A stretch of DNA of 64,000 nt from Flavobacterium aquidurense (GCF_001404985.1 NZ_JRLF01000010.1:1-64000); one strand, 5' to 3'. Counted from the first letter of the stretch, positions 34,483 through 44,520 are shown. Notes: generated from the letters alone by a model not told the origin. Numbers and translations are program-made.

Positions 34483-36981
34483 ATGAGACACAAATTAGAA
34501 TTATCAGAATATTATACTCAAAAAACCGGAGTCCTAACTAGTTTAATTGTAACACTGATTAGCAGTCTTTTCTTAATTGTTTCTCTTGTCTGCAAAGAGT
34601 ACCTTTTGCACGATTTTGAACCAATTGCTTTATTAAGCCTGATATTTGAATTTGTGTATGGAGTTGGACTTTCTTTTTTAATACTTAGAAAAAAAGAAAC
34701 TTATATCCATTTAACGCCTTTTTTAATTTTGAACTGGCTTATTGGGTGTTTCTGCTTAAATACTTTTATTACTGTTTTTCATGATCTTCCGGTATGGGTA
34801 TATTTAGCAACTCTGGCATTTTGCCTTTCTAATTTTTTTATCTACAGAAATTTATCCGAATACAAAAACACTTCTATTGCCTTTTTTATAAATGGCTTGT
34901 CGTTTTCAATCATCTTATATTTTGCGATGTACCTGATTCCTATTATGCCTTTCTCTTTTATGGCAATTTTAGCTTTAGGATTAGGTTTCTATGGATTGGT
35001 TCCCGCACTTGTGCTTATTATCCATATCGCAACAATTATTCGATACTTAAACAGAGATAAAATTTATGCTATTTCTTTTAGTGGAGGTTTTTTAGCGGTA
35101 TTAATTAGTATAATTTTCTTTACGGCAGGATTAAGTATTGAAAGCCGTAAAATAGCGCAATCTGCTACATTAAATTCATTTGATCAAAATAACGATCTTC
35201 CTGACTATATCTCTATTTCTCAGAATTTAAAGCCTAATTTTTTCAATGAAATTTTACTTAAAAAAGATATCGTTTACATTCCGCTACATGATATATTTAC
35301 TTTTGGCACATTTGATTCCTTTGGTAATAAACAATATAATGAGCGTAAAATCCATAATCCGATTATATCTATTGCTTATTTGTTTTGTAAAGATCTTAAC
35401 CTGACAAATGATGATAAAATAAACATTTTAAAATCAAACTTTGATAAACGATTAGAAACTGAAGAGCAATTATGGAGTGGTGAAGATTTATTTACCAAAA
35501 GCATCAAAGAAGATGTAAAACTATATCCCGATACACGTTTAGCCTATACCGAAATTACAATGAAAATTGCCTGTACAGAAGATTCATGGCGTGATCAGGA
35601 AGCTATTTATTCTTTTCAGCTTCCTGAAGGTTCAGTCGCGACATCACTCTCATTATGGGTTAATGGTACAGAAAGAAAAGGTGTTCTGACTACGAAAGAA
35701 AAAGCGAAAGCAGCATATAAACAAATTGTTGGAGTAGAATACCGCGATCCGTCCTTAATGCAATGGAAAGAAGGAAACAAAGTCGTAGTCAGAGTTTTTC
35801 CCATTAATTACAAAACTCCAAGAATCTTTAAATGTGGATTTACGACTCCATTAAAAGTAGAAGATAACCAAATGAAATATCAGTGCCTTTCGATAAAAGG
35901 CCCGAACATTTCGAATGCTGAAACGATATCAAGAATCCAGACCGTTGGAAATACAAACATAGAAACCAGTAAGGATTTTGAACTTAATAAGGGTTACTAT
36001 ATTAATCAATCGAAAGGATTAGATGATTGGCAGGCTTATATGCCTTTATCAAAAACCCTACAATCAAATTCATTTGCATGGAAAGGTAAAACCTATGAAG
36101 TTGAAAATATTCAGAAAACAGCTATACCGTTTACACCTTCAGAAATTATATTAGATTTAAACAGTAGCTGGACTACTAAACAAATAGAATCTTTTGCAGA
36201 CTTAAACAAAAAGAACTTATTTGTCATTATTAATGGCAAAAAGAAAGAAATCAATAGAGACAATTTTAAAGCTATAGCATTAGAATTTGAGGATCTGCAT
36301 TATTCGTTATTACCTCTTTATGCAATAACACAAAACAGTTTGATCATAACCAAAAATGGTACGTTTTCGGCCAATTTTGAAGAACTGGGAGATTCTAATT
36401 ATTTAAAGAGAATAAGAACAGAAACAAAGAACAGAAATTTAAAAGTAATTAATATTTCATCTGATATCAATCCGTTTTGGCAAACTATTAAGGAGCAAAA
36501 ATATGTAGATTATTTTCAAACCAGTTTAAAAAACAGTTTGGAACTCATCCATAAAAATCAGTTTATTTTATTTAAAACAGAGAAAAATACGGTCAATATT
36601 GAACCTGCTAATATTTCTATTAAGGAAAGCCCGCAAGACACCACGTTAAAAAGTAAAGGACCAGATCATATTTACAGAATGTATGCTTTTGGAAAAGTTC
36701 TTGAAGAACAAGTTAAAATTCAAAATGACACTTTAGCAAATAATCAATATGTCGAATTAGCAAAAGATGCTAATATCGTAACTCCAATCTCTTCTTTAAT
36801 TGTTCTTGAAACTGATGAAGATTATAAAAATAACGGAATTGAGAAAAACGTCGACACGCTGGGAAATGCTTCTGTAGGCAATGACGGATCTGTTCCTGAA
36901 CCACATGAATGGATCTTAATTATTCTTGGATCGGCAATTCTTTTCTTTTACTACAGAAAAAACAAAAAGCAAGTTATTTAA
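34483..36981 (+). CDS. XrtN-system VIT domain protein with C-terminal sorting tail
   Basis: 832 residues. The N-terminal third has about seven transmembrane helices (roughly 15-225). A VIT (vault/inter-alpha-trypsin) domain follows (about 340-470, with SFQLPEGSVATSLSLWVNG and KEKAKAAYKQIVGVEYRDP), then a soluble region. The C-terminus is a PEP-type sorting signal: VPEPHE (from residue 804), a hydrophobic helix WILIILGSAILFFYYRK and basic KNKK. This fits the family described as sorted by XrtN. Its stop codon overlaps the xrtN start by one base (TAATG), which makes it the likely sole substrate of that exosortase. Confidence 0.9.
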   Translation: MRHKLELSEYYTQKTGVLTSLIVTLISSLFLIVSLVCKEYLLHDFEPIALLSLIFEFVYGVGLSFLILRKKETYIHLTPFLILNWLIGCFCLNTFITVFHDLPVWVYLATLAFCLSNFFIYRNLSEYKNTSIAFFINGLSFSIILYFAMYLIPIMPFSFMAILALGLGFYGLVPALVLIIHIATIIRYLNRDKIYAISFSGGFLAVLISIIFFTAGLSIESRKIAQSATLNSFDQNNDLPDYISISQNLKPNFFNEILLKKDIVYIPLHDIFTFGTFDSFGNKQYNERKIHNPIISIAYLFCKDLNLTNDDKINILKSNFDKRLETEEQLWSGEDLFTKSIKEDVKLYPDTRLAYTEITMKIACTEDSWRDQEAIYSFQLPEGSVATSLSLWVNGTERKGVLTTKEKAKAAYKQIVGVEYRDPSLMQWKEGNKVVVRVFPINYKTPRIFKCGFTTPLKVEDNQMKYQCLSIKGPNISNAETISRIQTVGNTNIETSKDFELNKGYYINQSKGLDDWQAYMPLSKTLQSNSFAWKGKTYEVENIQKTAIPFTPSEIILDLNSSWTTKQIESFADLNKKNLFVIINGKKKEINRDNFKAIALEFEDLHYSLLPLYAITQNSLIITKNGTFSANFEELGDSNYLKRIRTETKNRNLKVINISSDINPFWQTIKEQKYVDYFQTSLKNSLELIHKNQFILFKTEKNTVNIEPANISIKESPQDTTLKSKGPDHIYRMYAFGKVLEEQVKIQNDTLANNQYVELAKDANIVTPISSLIVLETDEDYKNNGIEKNVDTLGNASVGNDGSVPEPHEWILIILGSAILFFYYRKNKKQVI

Positions 36982-38222
36982 TGAAACTTATATTTCAATA
37001 TAGAAACGCAATTGTACTATTGATTCTGGTTTGCTTACTGGTTATAAATTCTAATATCGTTTTATCCGGTCTTGACAGCAATCTTTTCGGAATTGTATTT
37101 TCAATAATACTATTTCTTATAGGGGGCAGAAAAACTTCATTTAATATGAATTACCCCCTTTTAGGAATAATTTTTCTCTTAGAATTTATAAGCTTTCGTT
37201 TGCATACCAAATCTTTGCATTTTTTAGCTTTAGCTTTATTTGCCTGTTTCGTATATTATACTATTACAGGAAAATTTTCATTCATTGCCTTTATCTGTAT
37301 CTTTTTATTTTCTTCTATATTTAATACCTTTTTTGAGTATTTAACTGTCGAAATTAAACAGACACTTTGCTATGGCGTATACTTAGTTTTAAAAAACAGT
37401 ATTCCGATTACCAAAATTGAAGGTGTAAATTTTTATATCAATAATGCGAAGATTACAATTGATACTGCATGCATGGGATTATCCATGTTTAAAACAGGAT
37501 TACTTATTGGCGCTTTTTTACTGACTTTAGAAGAACGTAAACAACATACATATTTCAATGTAAAACAAATTTTCCTGTTTTGTTTTATGGTGATTTTATT
37601 AAATATTATTTCGAATTATTTCAGAATCGTAATTTTAATTTTATTCGATTGCACAGACGAAAACGCTTTACATTATAGTATTGGTATGCTTTGTTTTATC
37701 TTTTATCAAATTATACCAATGCTGTTTTTAGTACGTTTTTTTAAACCAAAACAGCAAGAAATACCAAATCAAACTTCTAATAAATTTATCTTCTTTCCTG
37801 TAATCATAGCATTTTCAATAATATTAGCAACTAGTTTAGAAATTAAAAAAGAATTGAAACATGATTTACTCGAAAATCTAAATACCGTTTATAATATTAA
37901 GAGTGGAATCTGGATTAATTCTGAAGTTTTTAAAATTGCAACTCCGGAAAAACTTATTTATATAAAAATTCCATCTCACAATCCTTTGATTTGCTGGACT
38001 GGAAATGGATATAAAATAATAGAATCAAAAGTGATCAAAAAAAACAATGAAGAAATATGTTTTGTCAGAATGGAGAAAAACAAGATTCAATATTATTCCT
38101 ATTGGTGGTACGAATGTGATCATAAAAAATACACTTCGCTTGTTGAAATTCTTTTAATAAAACTTTTTTACAATAAATCTGTTCGCTTAATCAACGAAAC
38201 CAGTAATAGAGAGTTAATATAA
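36981..38222 (+). CDS. xrtN: Exosortase N with EpsI-like C-terminal domain
   Basis: 413 residues from the ATG at 36981. About eight transmembrane helices hold the exosortase catalytic set: Cys164 in DTACMGLSMF, Arg215 in SNYFRIVIL and His231 in ALHYSIGM. The C-terminal ~140 residues contain IPSHNPLICWTGNGYKI, which resembles the EpsI motif (P-x2-CW-x-G-x-G) found fused or next to exosortases of other types. Exosortases cut C-terminal PEP signals at the inner membrane, probably transferring the protein to an envelope acceptor. The product and acceptor here are not known. Confidence 0.9.
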   Translation: MKLIFQYRNAIVLLILVCLLVINSNIVLSGLDSNLFGIVFSIILFLIGGRKTSFNMNYPLLGIIFLLEFISFRLHTKSLHFLALALFACFVYYTITGKFSFIAFICIFLFSSIFNTFFEYLTVEIKQTLCYGVYLVLKNSIPITKIEGVNFYINNAKITIDTACMGLSMFKTGLLIGAFLLTLEERKQHTYFNVKQIFLFCFMVILLNIISNYFRIVILILFDCTDENALHYSIGMLCFIFYQIIPMLFLVRFFKPKQQEIPNQTSNKFIFFPVIIAFSIILATSLEIKKELKHDLLENLNTVYNIKSGIWINSEVFKIATPEKLIYIKIPSHNPLICWTGNGYKIIESKVIKKNNEEICFVRMEKNKIQYYSYWWYECDHKKYTSLVEILLIKLFYNKSVRLINETSNRELI

Positions 38223-38223
38223 A

Positions 38224-38254
38224 AAAAGCCTGATACAAATTGTATCAGGCTTTT
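38224..38254. terminator. Bidirectional terminator, xrtN and moxR
   Basis: Stem AAAAGCCTGATACAA / TTGTATCAGGCTTTT with a tiny loop, A/T runs on both sides, between two converging genes. Confidence 0.8.
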
Positions 38255-38261
38255 ATATTTT

Positions 38262-39215
38262 TTACATCAACTTCTGGATAATAATCTCTTCTGTGATTCC
38301 TTCAGCATCAGCTTTATAATTTTTAATAATTCTGTGGCGTAGTATTCCAGTTGCTACTGCTTTTACATCCTCAATATCCGGTGAGAATTTACCATTAAAA
38401 GCTGCATGTGCTTTGGCGGCTAAAATCAAATTCTGAGAGGCTCTTGGACCTGCTCCCCAATCCAGATAATTCTTTACAAAATCATTTGATAATGCATTAT
38501 CAGGACGCGTTTTACTTACCAGAGTTACTGCATACTCAATCACATTATCAGCTACGGGTATTCTACGAATCAAATGTTGAAAATCTATAATTTCCTGTGC
38601 TGTAAACAACGGATTAATAGTTGTTTTAGCATCAGATGTTGTACGTTTTACTACCTGAACTTCTTCTTCAAAAGTTGGATATTCTAATTTAATAGCAAAC
38701 ATAAAACGGTCTAATTGCGCTTCAGGTAAAGGATAAGTTCCTTCTTGCTCAATTGGGTTTTGAGTTGCTAATACAAAATAAGGCAAATCCAATTTATAAT
38801 TTTGTCCGGCAATGGTAACTGAACGTTCCTGCATTGCTTCAAGTAAAGCTGCCTGAGTTTTTGGCGGTGTCCTGTTAATCTCATCTGCTAAAACAATATT
38901 CGAAAAAATTGGACCTTTGATGAATTTAAAATGTCTGTTTTCATCCAGAATTTCACTTCCCAAAATATCAGACGGCATTAAATCCGGCGTAAACTGAATT
39001 CTTTTAAAATCTAAACCTAAAGCCTGAGACAAAGTGTTTATCATTAATGTTTTTGCCAATCCGGGAACACCAATTAAAAGTGCGTGTCCTCCAGAAAATA
39101 TACAAAGTAAAATTTGGTCTACAACGGCATCTTGCCCTACAATGATTTTTGCTATTTCGGTTTTTAATTCATTTCTTTTTTGAACTAAATTATGAATTGC
39201 TGCTACGTCAGACAT
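38262..39215 (-). CDS. MoxR-family AAA+ ATPase
   Basis: 317 residues. Walker A GVPGLAKTLM (about residue 54), Walker B-like ADEINRTPPKTQAALLEAMQE, sensor 1 ATQNPIEQEG and lid domain ending. MoxR ATPases act as chaperones that activate or insert cofactors, often next to von Willebrand factor A-domain proteins. Here the VWA partner is not adjacent. The gene is preceded by a SurA-like gene with a terminator between. Confidence 0.93.
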   Translation of the reverse strand: MSDVAAIHNLVQKRNELKTEIAKIIVGQDAVVDQILLCIFSGGHALLIGVPGLAKTLMINTLSQALGLDFKRIQFTPDLMPSDILGSEILDENRHFKFIKGPIFSNIVLADEINRTPPKTQAALLEAMQERSVTIAGQNYKLDLPYFVLATQNPIEQEGTYPLPEAQLDRFMFAIKLEYPTFEEEVQVVKRTTSDAKTTINPLFTAQEIIDFQHLIRRIPVADNVIEYAVTLVSKTRPDNALSNDFVKNYLDWGAGPRASQNLILAAKAHAAFNGKFSPDIEDVKAVATGILRHRIIKNYKADAEGITEEIIIQKLM

Positions 39216-39237
39216 TTAGATATGTTTTTTTAAATTG

Positions 39238-39277
39238 AAAAGAGTTAGTTCTATGAATTCATAAAACTAACTCTTTT
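39238..39277 (-). terminator. Terminator of the SurA-like gene
   Basis: 13-bp stem AAAAGAGTTAGTT / AACTAACTCTTTT, followed on the minus strand by a T-containing flank, in the 79-bp gap between the SurA-like gene and moxR. Confidence 0.65.
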
Positions 39278-39294
39278 TATTTATTTAATAAAAA

Positions 39295-40725
39295 TTATTT
39301 TTTTAACCAATTGTATACAAAATTACAATCTCTGTATTCTCCAACAATTTTAATATAAGTATCTTTTATTTTTGTATCAAACCATTTTGAAATTGTAGTG
39401 ATCTGCTTTTCTTTCAATGCTAATTCTTTAATTTTAGTATAATCTTTAGCATAATCAGCAGTATGTGCATCAATTCTATTGGTAACAGTGATTAATTTAT
39501 AGGTCTTTTTTCCTTTATCATCTGTATTTAAAAGCGGTTGTGATATTTCGTTGTCTTTAAGATTAGAAACCTGACTGTATAAAGTTGGATCCATTTTAGT
39601 CAACTCGAAACGTGTATCCTGAGTATTTGGATTCACTAAAGTTCCTCCGTTTGCTCTGGTTTCTTTTTCGTCAGATTCTGTTCTCGCAGCTTCAGCAAAG
39701 GTAATCTCTTTGTTTTCTATTTTATTTCTGATATTGGTTATTCTTTCTTTTGCATCTTTCAATGCTGTTTCAGAAACAGTTGGTGCAATCAAAATATGAC
39801 GTAACTCTACTTCCTGACCTTTTATTTTATCTACCATAATAATATGATATCCAAATGTAGTTTTAAAAGGCTCTGAAACTTCACCTTCACCTAGACTAAA
39901 AGCAACATCTTTAAATTCTTTTACGAAAGGGGTTTTTCTCGTCATTTTATAAAAACCTCCATTTGGTGAAGATCCCGGATCTTGAGAATACAAAACTGCT
40001 TTTGTTGCAAAACTTGAACCTTCAAGAACATCTTTTCTAATAGCATTTAATCTGTCAATTACTTTTTGCTCATCGTCTTTCGAAACTTTTGGTTCTACAA
40101 CGATTTGCGCAACTTCCATCTCTGCTCCAAAAGTTGGTAATTCATCTTTTGGTATTTTTTTAAAGAAATTACGAACTTCTTCAGGGGTAATTTCTACTGC
40201 ATCTACAATTTTTTTAGTCATTTCTGACGCTAACTTTTGTTCTTTTAAGATATCTGCAAAATAAGTTTTAAACTCCTCTACCGAATTCTTCTTATAATAA
40301 GCCACAACTTTATTGATATCTCCAACTTGCTGAACCATATAATTCAACCTTTCATCCATCATACTTCTTACTTCAGCGTCACTAACAACAATACTATCCT
40401 GAATGGCCTGATGTGCATATAATTTATCTTCTAAAAGTTTACCAAGCATCTGGCATCTTGTAATATCTTTTGTAGAACCTCCCTGGGCAGAAATCTCTAA
40501 ATATCCTTTGTCAATATCTGAATCTAAAACAATATAATCTCCAACGGTGGCAATAATACCATCAATTTTTTGCTTTTGACCAGAAGGAACTGCAACTGGT
40601 TTTTGAATCACAGTATCTTTAATAATTTCCTGAGCTGAGATAATTGAGGTGAAAAAAAATAAAAAACACATTGTCAACACTAACTTGAAATCAATTGTTT
40701 TTAACTGTAATTTTTTTAATAACAT
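39295..40725 (-). CDS. SurA-like periplasmic peptidylprolyl isomerase
   Basis: 476 residues with a signal peptide (hydrophobic LVLTMCFLFFFTSIISAQ near residue 15-32). A SurA N-terminal chaperone region (about 50-175) is followed by two parvulin rotamase domains; the motif QDPGSSPNGGFYKMTRKTPFVKEFKDVAFSL and VELRHILIAP mark them. E. coli SurA has 428 aa and two parvulins. It should aid folding of outer-membrane barrel proteins in the periplasm, relevant to the porin and T9SS. A second copy in tandem, common in flavobacteria, is not present here. Confidence 0.9.
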   Translation of the reverse strand: MLLKKLQLKTIDFKLVLTMCFLFFFTSIISAQEIIKDTVIQKPVAVPSGQKQKIDGIIATVGDYIVLDSDIDKGYLEISAQGGSTKDITRCQMLGKLLEDKLYAHQAIQDSIVVSDAEVRSMMDERLNYMVQQVGDINKVVAYYKKNSVEEFKTYFADILKEQKLASEMTKKIVDAVEITPEEVRNFFKKIPKDELPTFGAEMEVAQIVVEPKVSKDDEQKVIDRLNAIRKDVLEGSSFATKAVLYSQDPGSSPNGGFYKMTRKTPFVKEFKDVAFSLGEGEVSEPFKTTFGYHIIMVDKIKGQEVELRHILIAPTVSETALKDAKERITNIRNKIENKEITFAEAARTESDEKETRANGGTLVNPNTQDTRFELTKMDPTLYSQVSNLKDNEISQPLLNTDDKGKKTYKLITVTNRIDAHTADYAKDYTKIKELALKEKQITTISKWFDTKIKDTYIKIVGEYRDCNFVYNWLKK

Positions 40726-41269
40726 TATTTTAAATTTAATTTGAATGTAAAGATCTTGCTTTAGAGTTTCGTTTAAACTACAATCATTTTAAAAATGCAT
40801 CTTCAACTTATGAATGTGAAAATACTAAATAATTAAGATCTAGTTCTTTTTAACTTATAACGAACAAAAATAACAATTCAATTACATAATACAACTATCG
40901 TCTATACTATTAACAAAAAATTATATGGAACATAATTGTTTTTACTATAAGCGACTATTTTCACAAGGATAAACTTATGGAGAAAAAAGACATGATATCC
41001 TTTTTTAAAATCACATAAAAGCTGATTCGTATAATTCTAAAAAATTGACGTCAGATTACTCTCTACCAATCCAATAAAAAAAAGTTATTAATACTACAAC
41101 GTTTTCGTGATATAAATATTTTCTGATAAAAACCAATCGAATTAAAAATCATATACTTTAGATTAATAATTGATAATTTATTGCTCTAAAAATTACGAAT
41201 AACTCTTTTTAGACGTCAATAAATATGAATTTTAAAACTTTATTATCTAACCTTAACCAAATTTACATT
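40726..41269. other. Gene-free, A+T-rich region, divergent control sequences
   Basis: 544 bp between the SurA-like gene (minus) and the amylase gene (plus). I see no gene, repeat or convincing TAnnTTTG/-33 pair; A+T content is very high. Confidence 0.4.
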
Positions 41270-42709
41270 ATGAAAAAACCTATTGTAAGGATTTGTTTAT
41301 TAGCAATTACAACACTCTTGTATTCCTGCTCTCAAAATGAAACAAACGAAACAGATTCAAAAGCTGAAAGTCAGCAATTTAAAATTATTAATGTAACACA
41401 TCACGATGGGAAACCTTTTAGCACAGGAACTTCCAGTGCTTCTTTAACAGGTAAATATGTTGATAATCCGGGTGGCGGAGTCATGATGCAAGCTTTTTAT
41501 TGGGATGTACCGGCCGGTGGAAATTGGTGGAATACTGTAAGCAGTAAAGTAGTCGCCTGGGGGAATGCGGGAATTGGATCAATATGGCTTCCGCCAGCTT
41601 CAAAGGCTCAAAACGGAGCGTTTTCTATGGGATATGACCCAACAGATTATTTTGATTTTGGAGATTACAATCAAAATGGTACTGTCGAAACCCGATTTGG
41701 CTCAAAAACCGAATTGGTAAGTTTAATTACAAACGCACATACGGAGAACATGAAAGTGTATGCTGATATTGTAATTAATCACAATAGCGGCGGACAATCT
41801 GAAGCCAATCCGTTTACGGGAACTAATACCTGGACAAATTTTAACGGAATTGCATCTGGAAAATTCAAACGTACTTACACTAATTTCTATAAAAACAGTT
41901 ACGGAAATAATGACGAAGGAAGTTTTGGAGGTTTTCCTGATTTATGCCATGCTGATCCGTATGTTCAGGATTGGTTATGGAAAAGAACTGACGGAGTTGG
42001 TAAATATTATAAAAACACCATGAAATTTGATGGCTGGAGATTTGACTATGTAAAAGGTTTTGGTTCGTGGGTTGTGAGAGACTGGAATGCTAATGTAGGC
42101 GGATTTTCTGTAGGTGAATTATGGGATTCTAATGTAAACATATTAAATGATTGGGCTAATAATGCCAACAGTTCTGTATTCGATTTTGCTTGTTACTATA
42201 AAATGAATGATGCTTTTGACGGAAATAACCTTGCACTATTGAATGATGATATGATGTGGAAAAGAAATCCATATAAAGCAGTAACTTTTGTTACGAATCA
42301 TGATACTGACGAAATTTCGAGTAAATTATTAGCGTATTCTTATATCCTTACTCACGAAGGATATCCTACCATATTTTACAGAGATTATGAAGAATGGCTG
42401 GACAAAAACAAATTAAACAATCTAATCTGGATTCATAACAACAAAGCAACAGGGACCACTTCTATTTTATATTCTGACAATGATGAATACGTTGCCAGAA
42501 GAAACGGATATAACGGAAATCCAGGATTAGTAGTTTATATAAACAACTCAACATCCTGGCAGGAAAGATGGGTTGAGACAAACTGGGCCAGTACTCAAAT
42601 TAAGGATTTTACAGGAAACTCAACCTGGTTTCCTACAACTCAAGCCGATAAATGGGTGAAAATTCAATGTCCGCCTAAAGGATATACAGTTTGGTCAATT
42701 AATCAATAA
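41270..42709 (+). CDS. Lipoprotein alpha-amylase (GH13), Thermococcus/Pyrococcus-like
   Basis: 479 residues from the ATG at 41270; an earlier start at 41225 would add 15 residues before the clear lipoprotein signal (CLLAITTLLYSC, lipobox LYSC). GH13 motifs: DIVINHNSGG (I), GWRFDYVKGFG (II, nucleophile Asp), VGELWDS (III, Glu) and FVTNHDTDE (IV). The sequence is very like the archaeal Thermococcus/Pyrococcus amylase group (MQAFYWDVPAGG, YILTHEGYPTIFYRDYEEWL, LIWIH). It hydrolyses alpha-1,4 glucans, probably at the outer membrane surface. No PUL/Sus partners are nearby. Confidence 0.93.
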   Translation: MKKPIVRICLLAITTLLYSCSQNETNETDSKAESQQFKIINVTHHDGKPFSTGTSSASLTGKYVDNPGGGVMMQAFYWDVPAGGNWWNTVSSKVVAWGNAGIGSIWLPPASKAQNGAFSMGYDPTDYFDFGDYNQNGTVETRFGSKTELVSLITNAHTENMKVYADIVINHNSGGQSEANPFTGTNTWTNFNGIASGKFKRTYTNFYKNSYGNNDEGSFGGFPDLCHADPYVQDWLWKRTDGVGKYYKNTMKFDGWRFDYVKGFGSWVVRDWNANVGGFSVGELWDSNVNILNDWANNANSSVFDFACYYKMNDAFDGNNLALLNDDMMWKRNPYKAVTFVTNHDTDEISSKLLAYSYILTHEGYPTIFYRDYEEWLDKNKLNNLIWIHNNKATGTTSILYSDNDEYVARRNGYNGNPGLVVYINNSTSWQERWVETNWASTQIKDFTGNSTWFPTTQADKWVKIQCPPKGYTVWSINQ

Positions 42710-42723
42710 TTGATGATAATAAG

Positions 42724-42756
42724 TAAGGTCGTTCTAAAAATACGGCCTTATTTTTT
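42724..42756 (+). terminator. Terminator of the amylase gene
   Basis: Stem TAAGGTCGT / ACGGCCTTA with one G-U pair, followed by TTTTTTG on the plus strand. Confidence 0.65.
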
Positions 42757-42834
42757 GCTGACAACTTATCTTTAATAAAATAAAAGAGTTCCTAATTTAG
42801 GAAGTGAATATTTTTATTAAGCCGTAATTAATAG

Positions 42835-42842
42835 TACTTTTG
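42835..42842 (+). promoter_or_regulatory. -7 box of prfC
   Basis: TACTTTTG followed by CAACC, 20 bp before the prfC ATG at 42862; TTTTA, not TTG, is at the -33 distance. Confidence 0.65.
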
Positions 42843-42861
42843 CAACCTATTTATACGAAAT

Positions 42862-44451
42862 ATGAGCTTTTTAAAAGAAATACAACGCAGAAGAACATTT
42901 GGAATTATATCGCATCCTGATGCCGGTAAGACAACACTAACAGAGAAATTACTGTTATTTGGAGGTGCAATTCAGGAAGCAGGTGCTGTAAAAAACAATA
43001 AAATTAAAAAAGGAGCAACGAGTGATTTTATGGAAATCGAACGCCAAAGAGGTATTTCGGTTTCAACATCTGTACTTGCTTTTAACTATAAAGATAAAAA
43101 AATCAACATTCTTGATACTCCGGGACACAAGGATTTTGCCGAAGATACTTTTAGAACTTTAACAGCTGTTGATAGTGTTATTGTGGTAATCGACGTTGCA
43201 AAAGGAGTTGAGGAACAAACTGAGAAATTAGTAGCAGTTTGTAGAATGAGAAATATTCCAATGATTGTTTTCATCAACAAATTAGACCGTGAGGGAAAAG
43301 ATGCTTTTGACTTAATGGATGAAGTAGAGCAAAAATTAGGCCTAACTGTTACACCTTTGAGTTTCCCAATTGGTATGGGTTATGACTTTCAGGGAATTTA
43401 CAATTTATGGGAGCAAAACATTAATATTTTTAGCGGAGACAGTCGTAAAAATATTGAAGAAACAATTGCTTTTTCAGATGTACAAAGTCCTGAATTAGAA
43501 AAAATTATTGGTCCTAAACCAGCGGATAGATTACGTGAAGAATTAGAATTAATTGATGAAGTATATCCAAAATTTGATCGTCAGGATTATTTAGATGGAA
43601 AACTACAACCTGTATTTTTTGGTTCAGCTTTAAACAACTTTGGAGTTCGCGAATTGTTAGATTGTTTCGTAACAATCGCTCCGTCACCAAGACCAAAAGA
43701 TTCTGAAACTCGTTTAGTAGATCCTGTCGAAGAAAAAATGACTGGTTTTGTGTTCAAGATCCACGCAAATATGGATCCAAAACACAGAGACCGTTTGGCT
43801 TTTATCAAAATCGTTTCCGGAACTTTCGAAAGAAACAAACCTTATTACCACGTTCGTCAAAAGAAAAATCTAAAATTCTCCAGCCCAAATGCCTTTTTTG
43901 CTGAGAAAAAAGAAATAGTTGATATTTCCTATCCTGGAGACATCGTAGGTTTGCACGATACAGGAAACTTTAAAATTGGTGATACTTTGACTGAAGGTGA
44001 AGTAATGAGCTTTAAAGGAATTCCGAGTTTTTCTCCGGAACATTTTAGATATATCAATAATGCTGATCCTATGAAAGCCAAGCAATTGGATAAAGGTATT
44101 GATCAGTTGATGGATGAAGGAGTTGCGCAGTTATTTACTTTAGAAATGAACAACCGTAAAGTGATCGGAACTGTTGGAGCGCTTCAATATGAGGTTATTC
44201 AATATCGTTTAGAGCATGAATATGGTGCAAAATGTACCTATGAAAACTTCCCGGTTCATAAAGCGTGTTGGGTAAAACCTGATGATGCTAAAAATGATGA
44301 ATTTAAAGAGTTTAAACGTATCAAACAAAAATTCCTGGCTCATGATAAATACGGTCAATTAGTATTTTTAGCTGATTCTGACTTTACGATTCAAATGACT
44401 CAAAATAAATATCCAAGTGTGAAGTTATTTTTTACTTCAGAATTTGACTAA
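42862..44451 (+). CDS. prfC: Peptide chain release factor 3
   Basis: 529 residues (E. coli 529). A translational GTPase: P-loop SHPDAGKTTLTEKLL, switch region GISVSTSVLAF, DTPGHKDFAEDTF and NKLDREG. RF3 releases RF1/RF2 from the ribosome after termination by GTP hydrolysis. It is a single gene with its own promoter and terminator. Confidence 0.97.
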   Translation: MSFLKEIQRRRTFGIISHPDAGKTTLTEKLLLFGGAIQEAGAVKNNKIKKGATSDFMEIERQRGISVSTSVLAFNYKDKKINILDTPGHKDFAEDTFRTLTAVDSVIVVIDVAKGVEEQTEKLVAVCRMRNIPMIVFINKLDREGKDAFDLMDEVEQKLGLTVTPLSFPIGMGYDFQGIYNLWEQNINIFSGDSRKNIEETIAFSDVQSPELEKIIGPKPADRLREELELIDEVYPKFDRQDYLDGKLQPVFFGSALNNFGVRELLDCFVTIAPSPRPKDSETRLVDPVEEKMTGFVFKIHANMDPKHRDRLAFIKIVSGTFERNKPYYHVRQKKNLKFSSPNAFFAEKKEIVDISYPGDIVGLHDTGNFKIGDTLTEGEVMSFKGIPSFSPEHFRYINNADPMKAKQLDKGIDQLMDEGVAQLFTLEMNNRKVIGTVGALQYEVIQYRLEHEYGAKCTYENFPVHKACWVKPDDAKNDEFKEFKRIKQKFLAHDKYGQLVFLADSDFTIQMTQNKYPSVKLFFTSEFD

Positions 44452-44464
44452 AATATTTAATAAA

Positions 44465-44494
44465 AAAAATGCCAGCTTAAAAGCTGGCATTTTT
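44465..44494 (+). terminator. Terminator of prfC
   Basis: 14-bp stem AAAAATGCCAGCTT / AAGCTGGCATTTTT with 2-nt loop, then T-rich flank. Confidence 0.8.
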
Positions 44495-44520
44495 GTTTAG
44501 ATAAATCGTCTTCATAAAAT

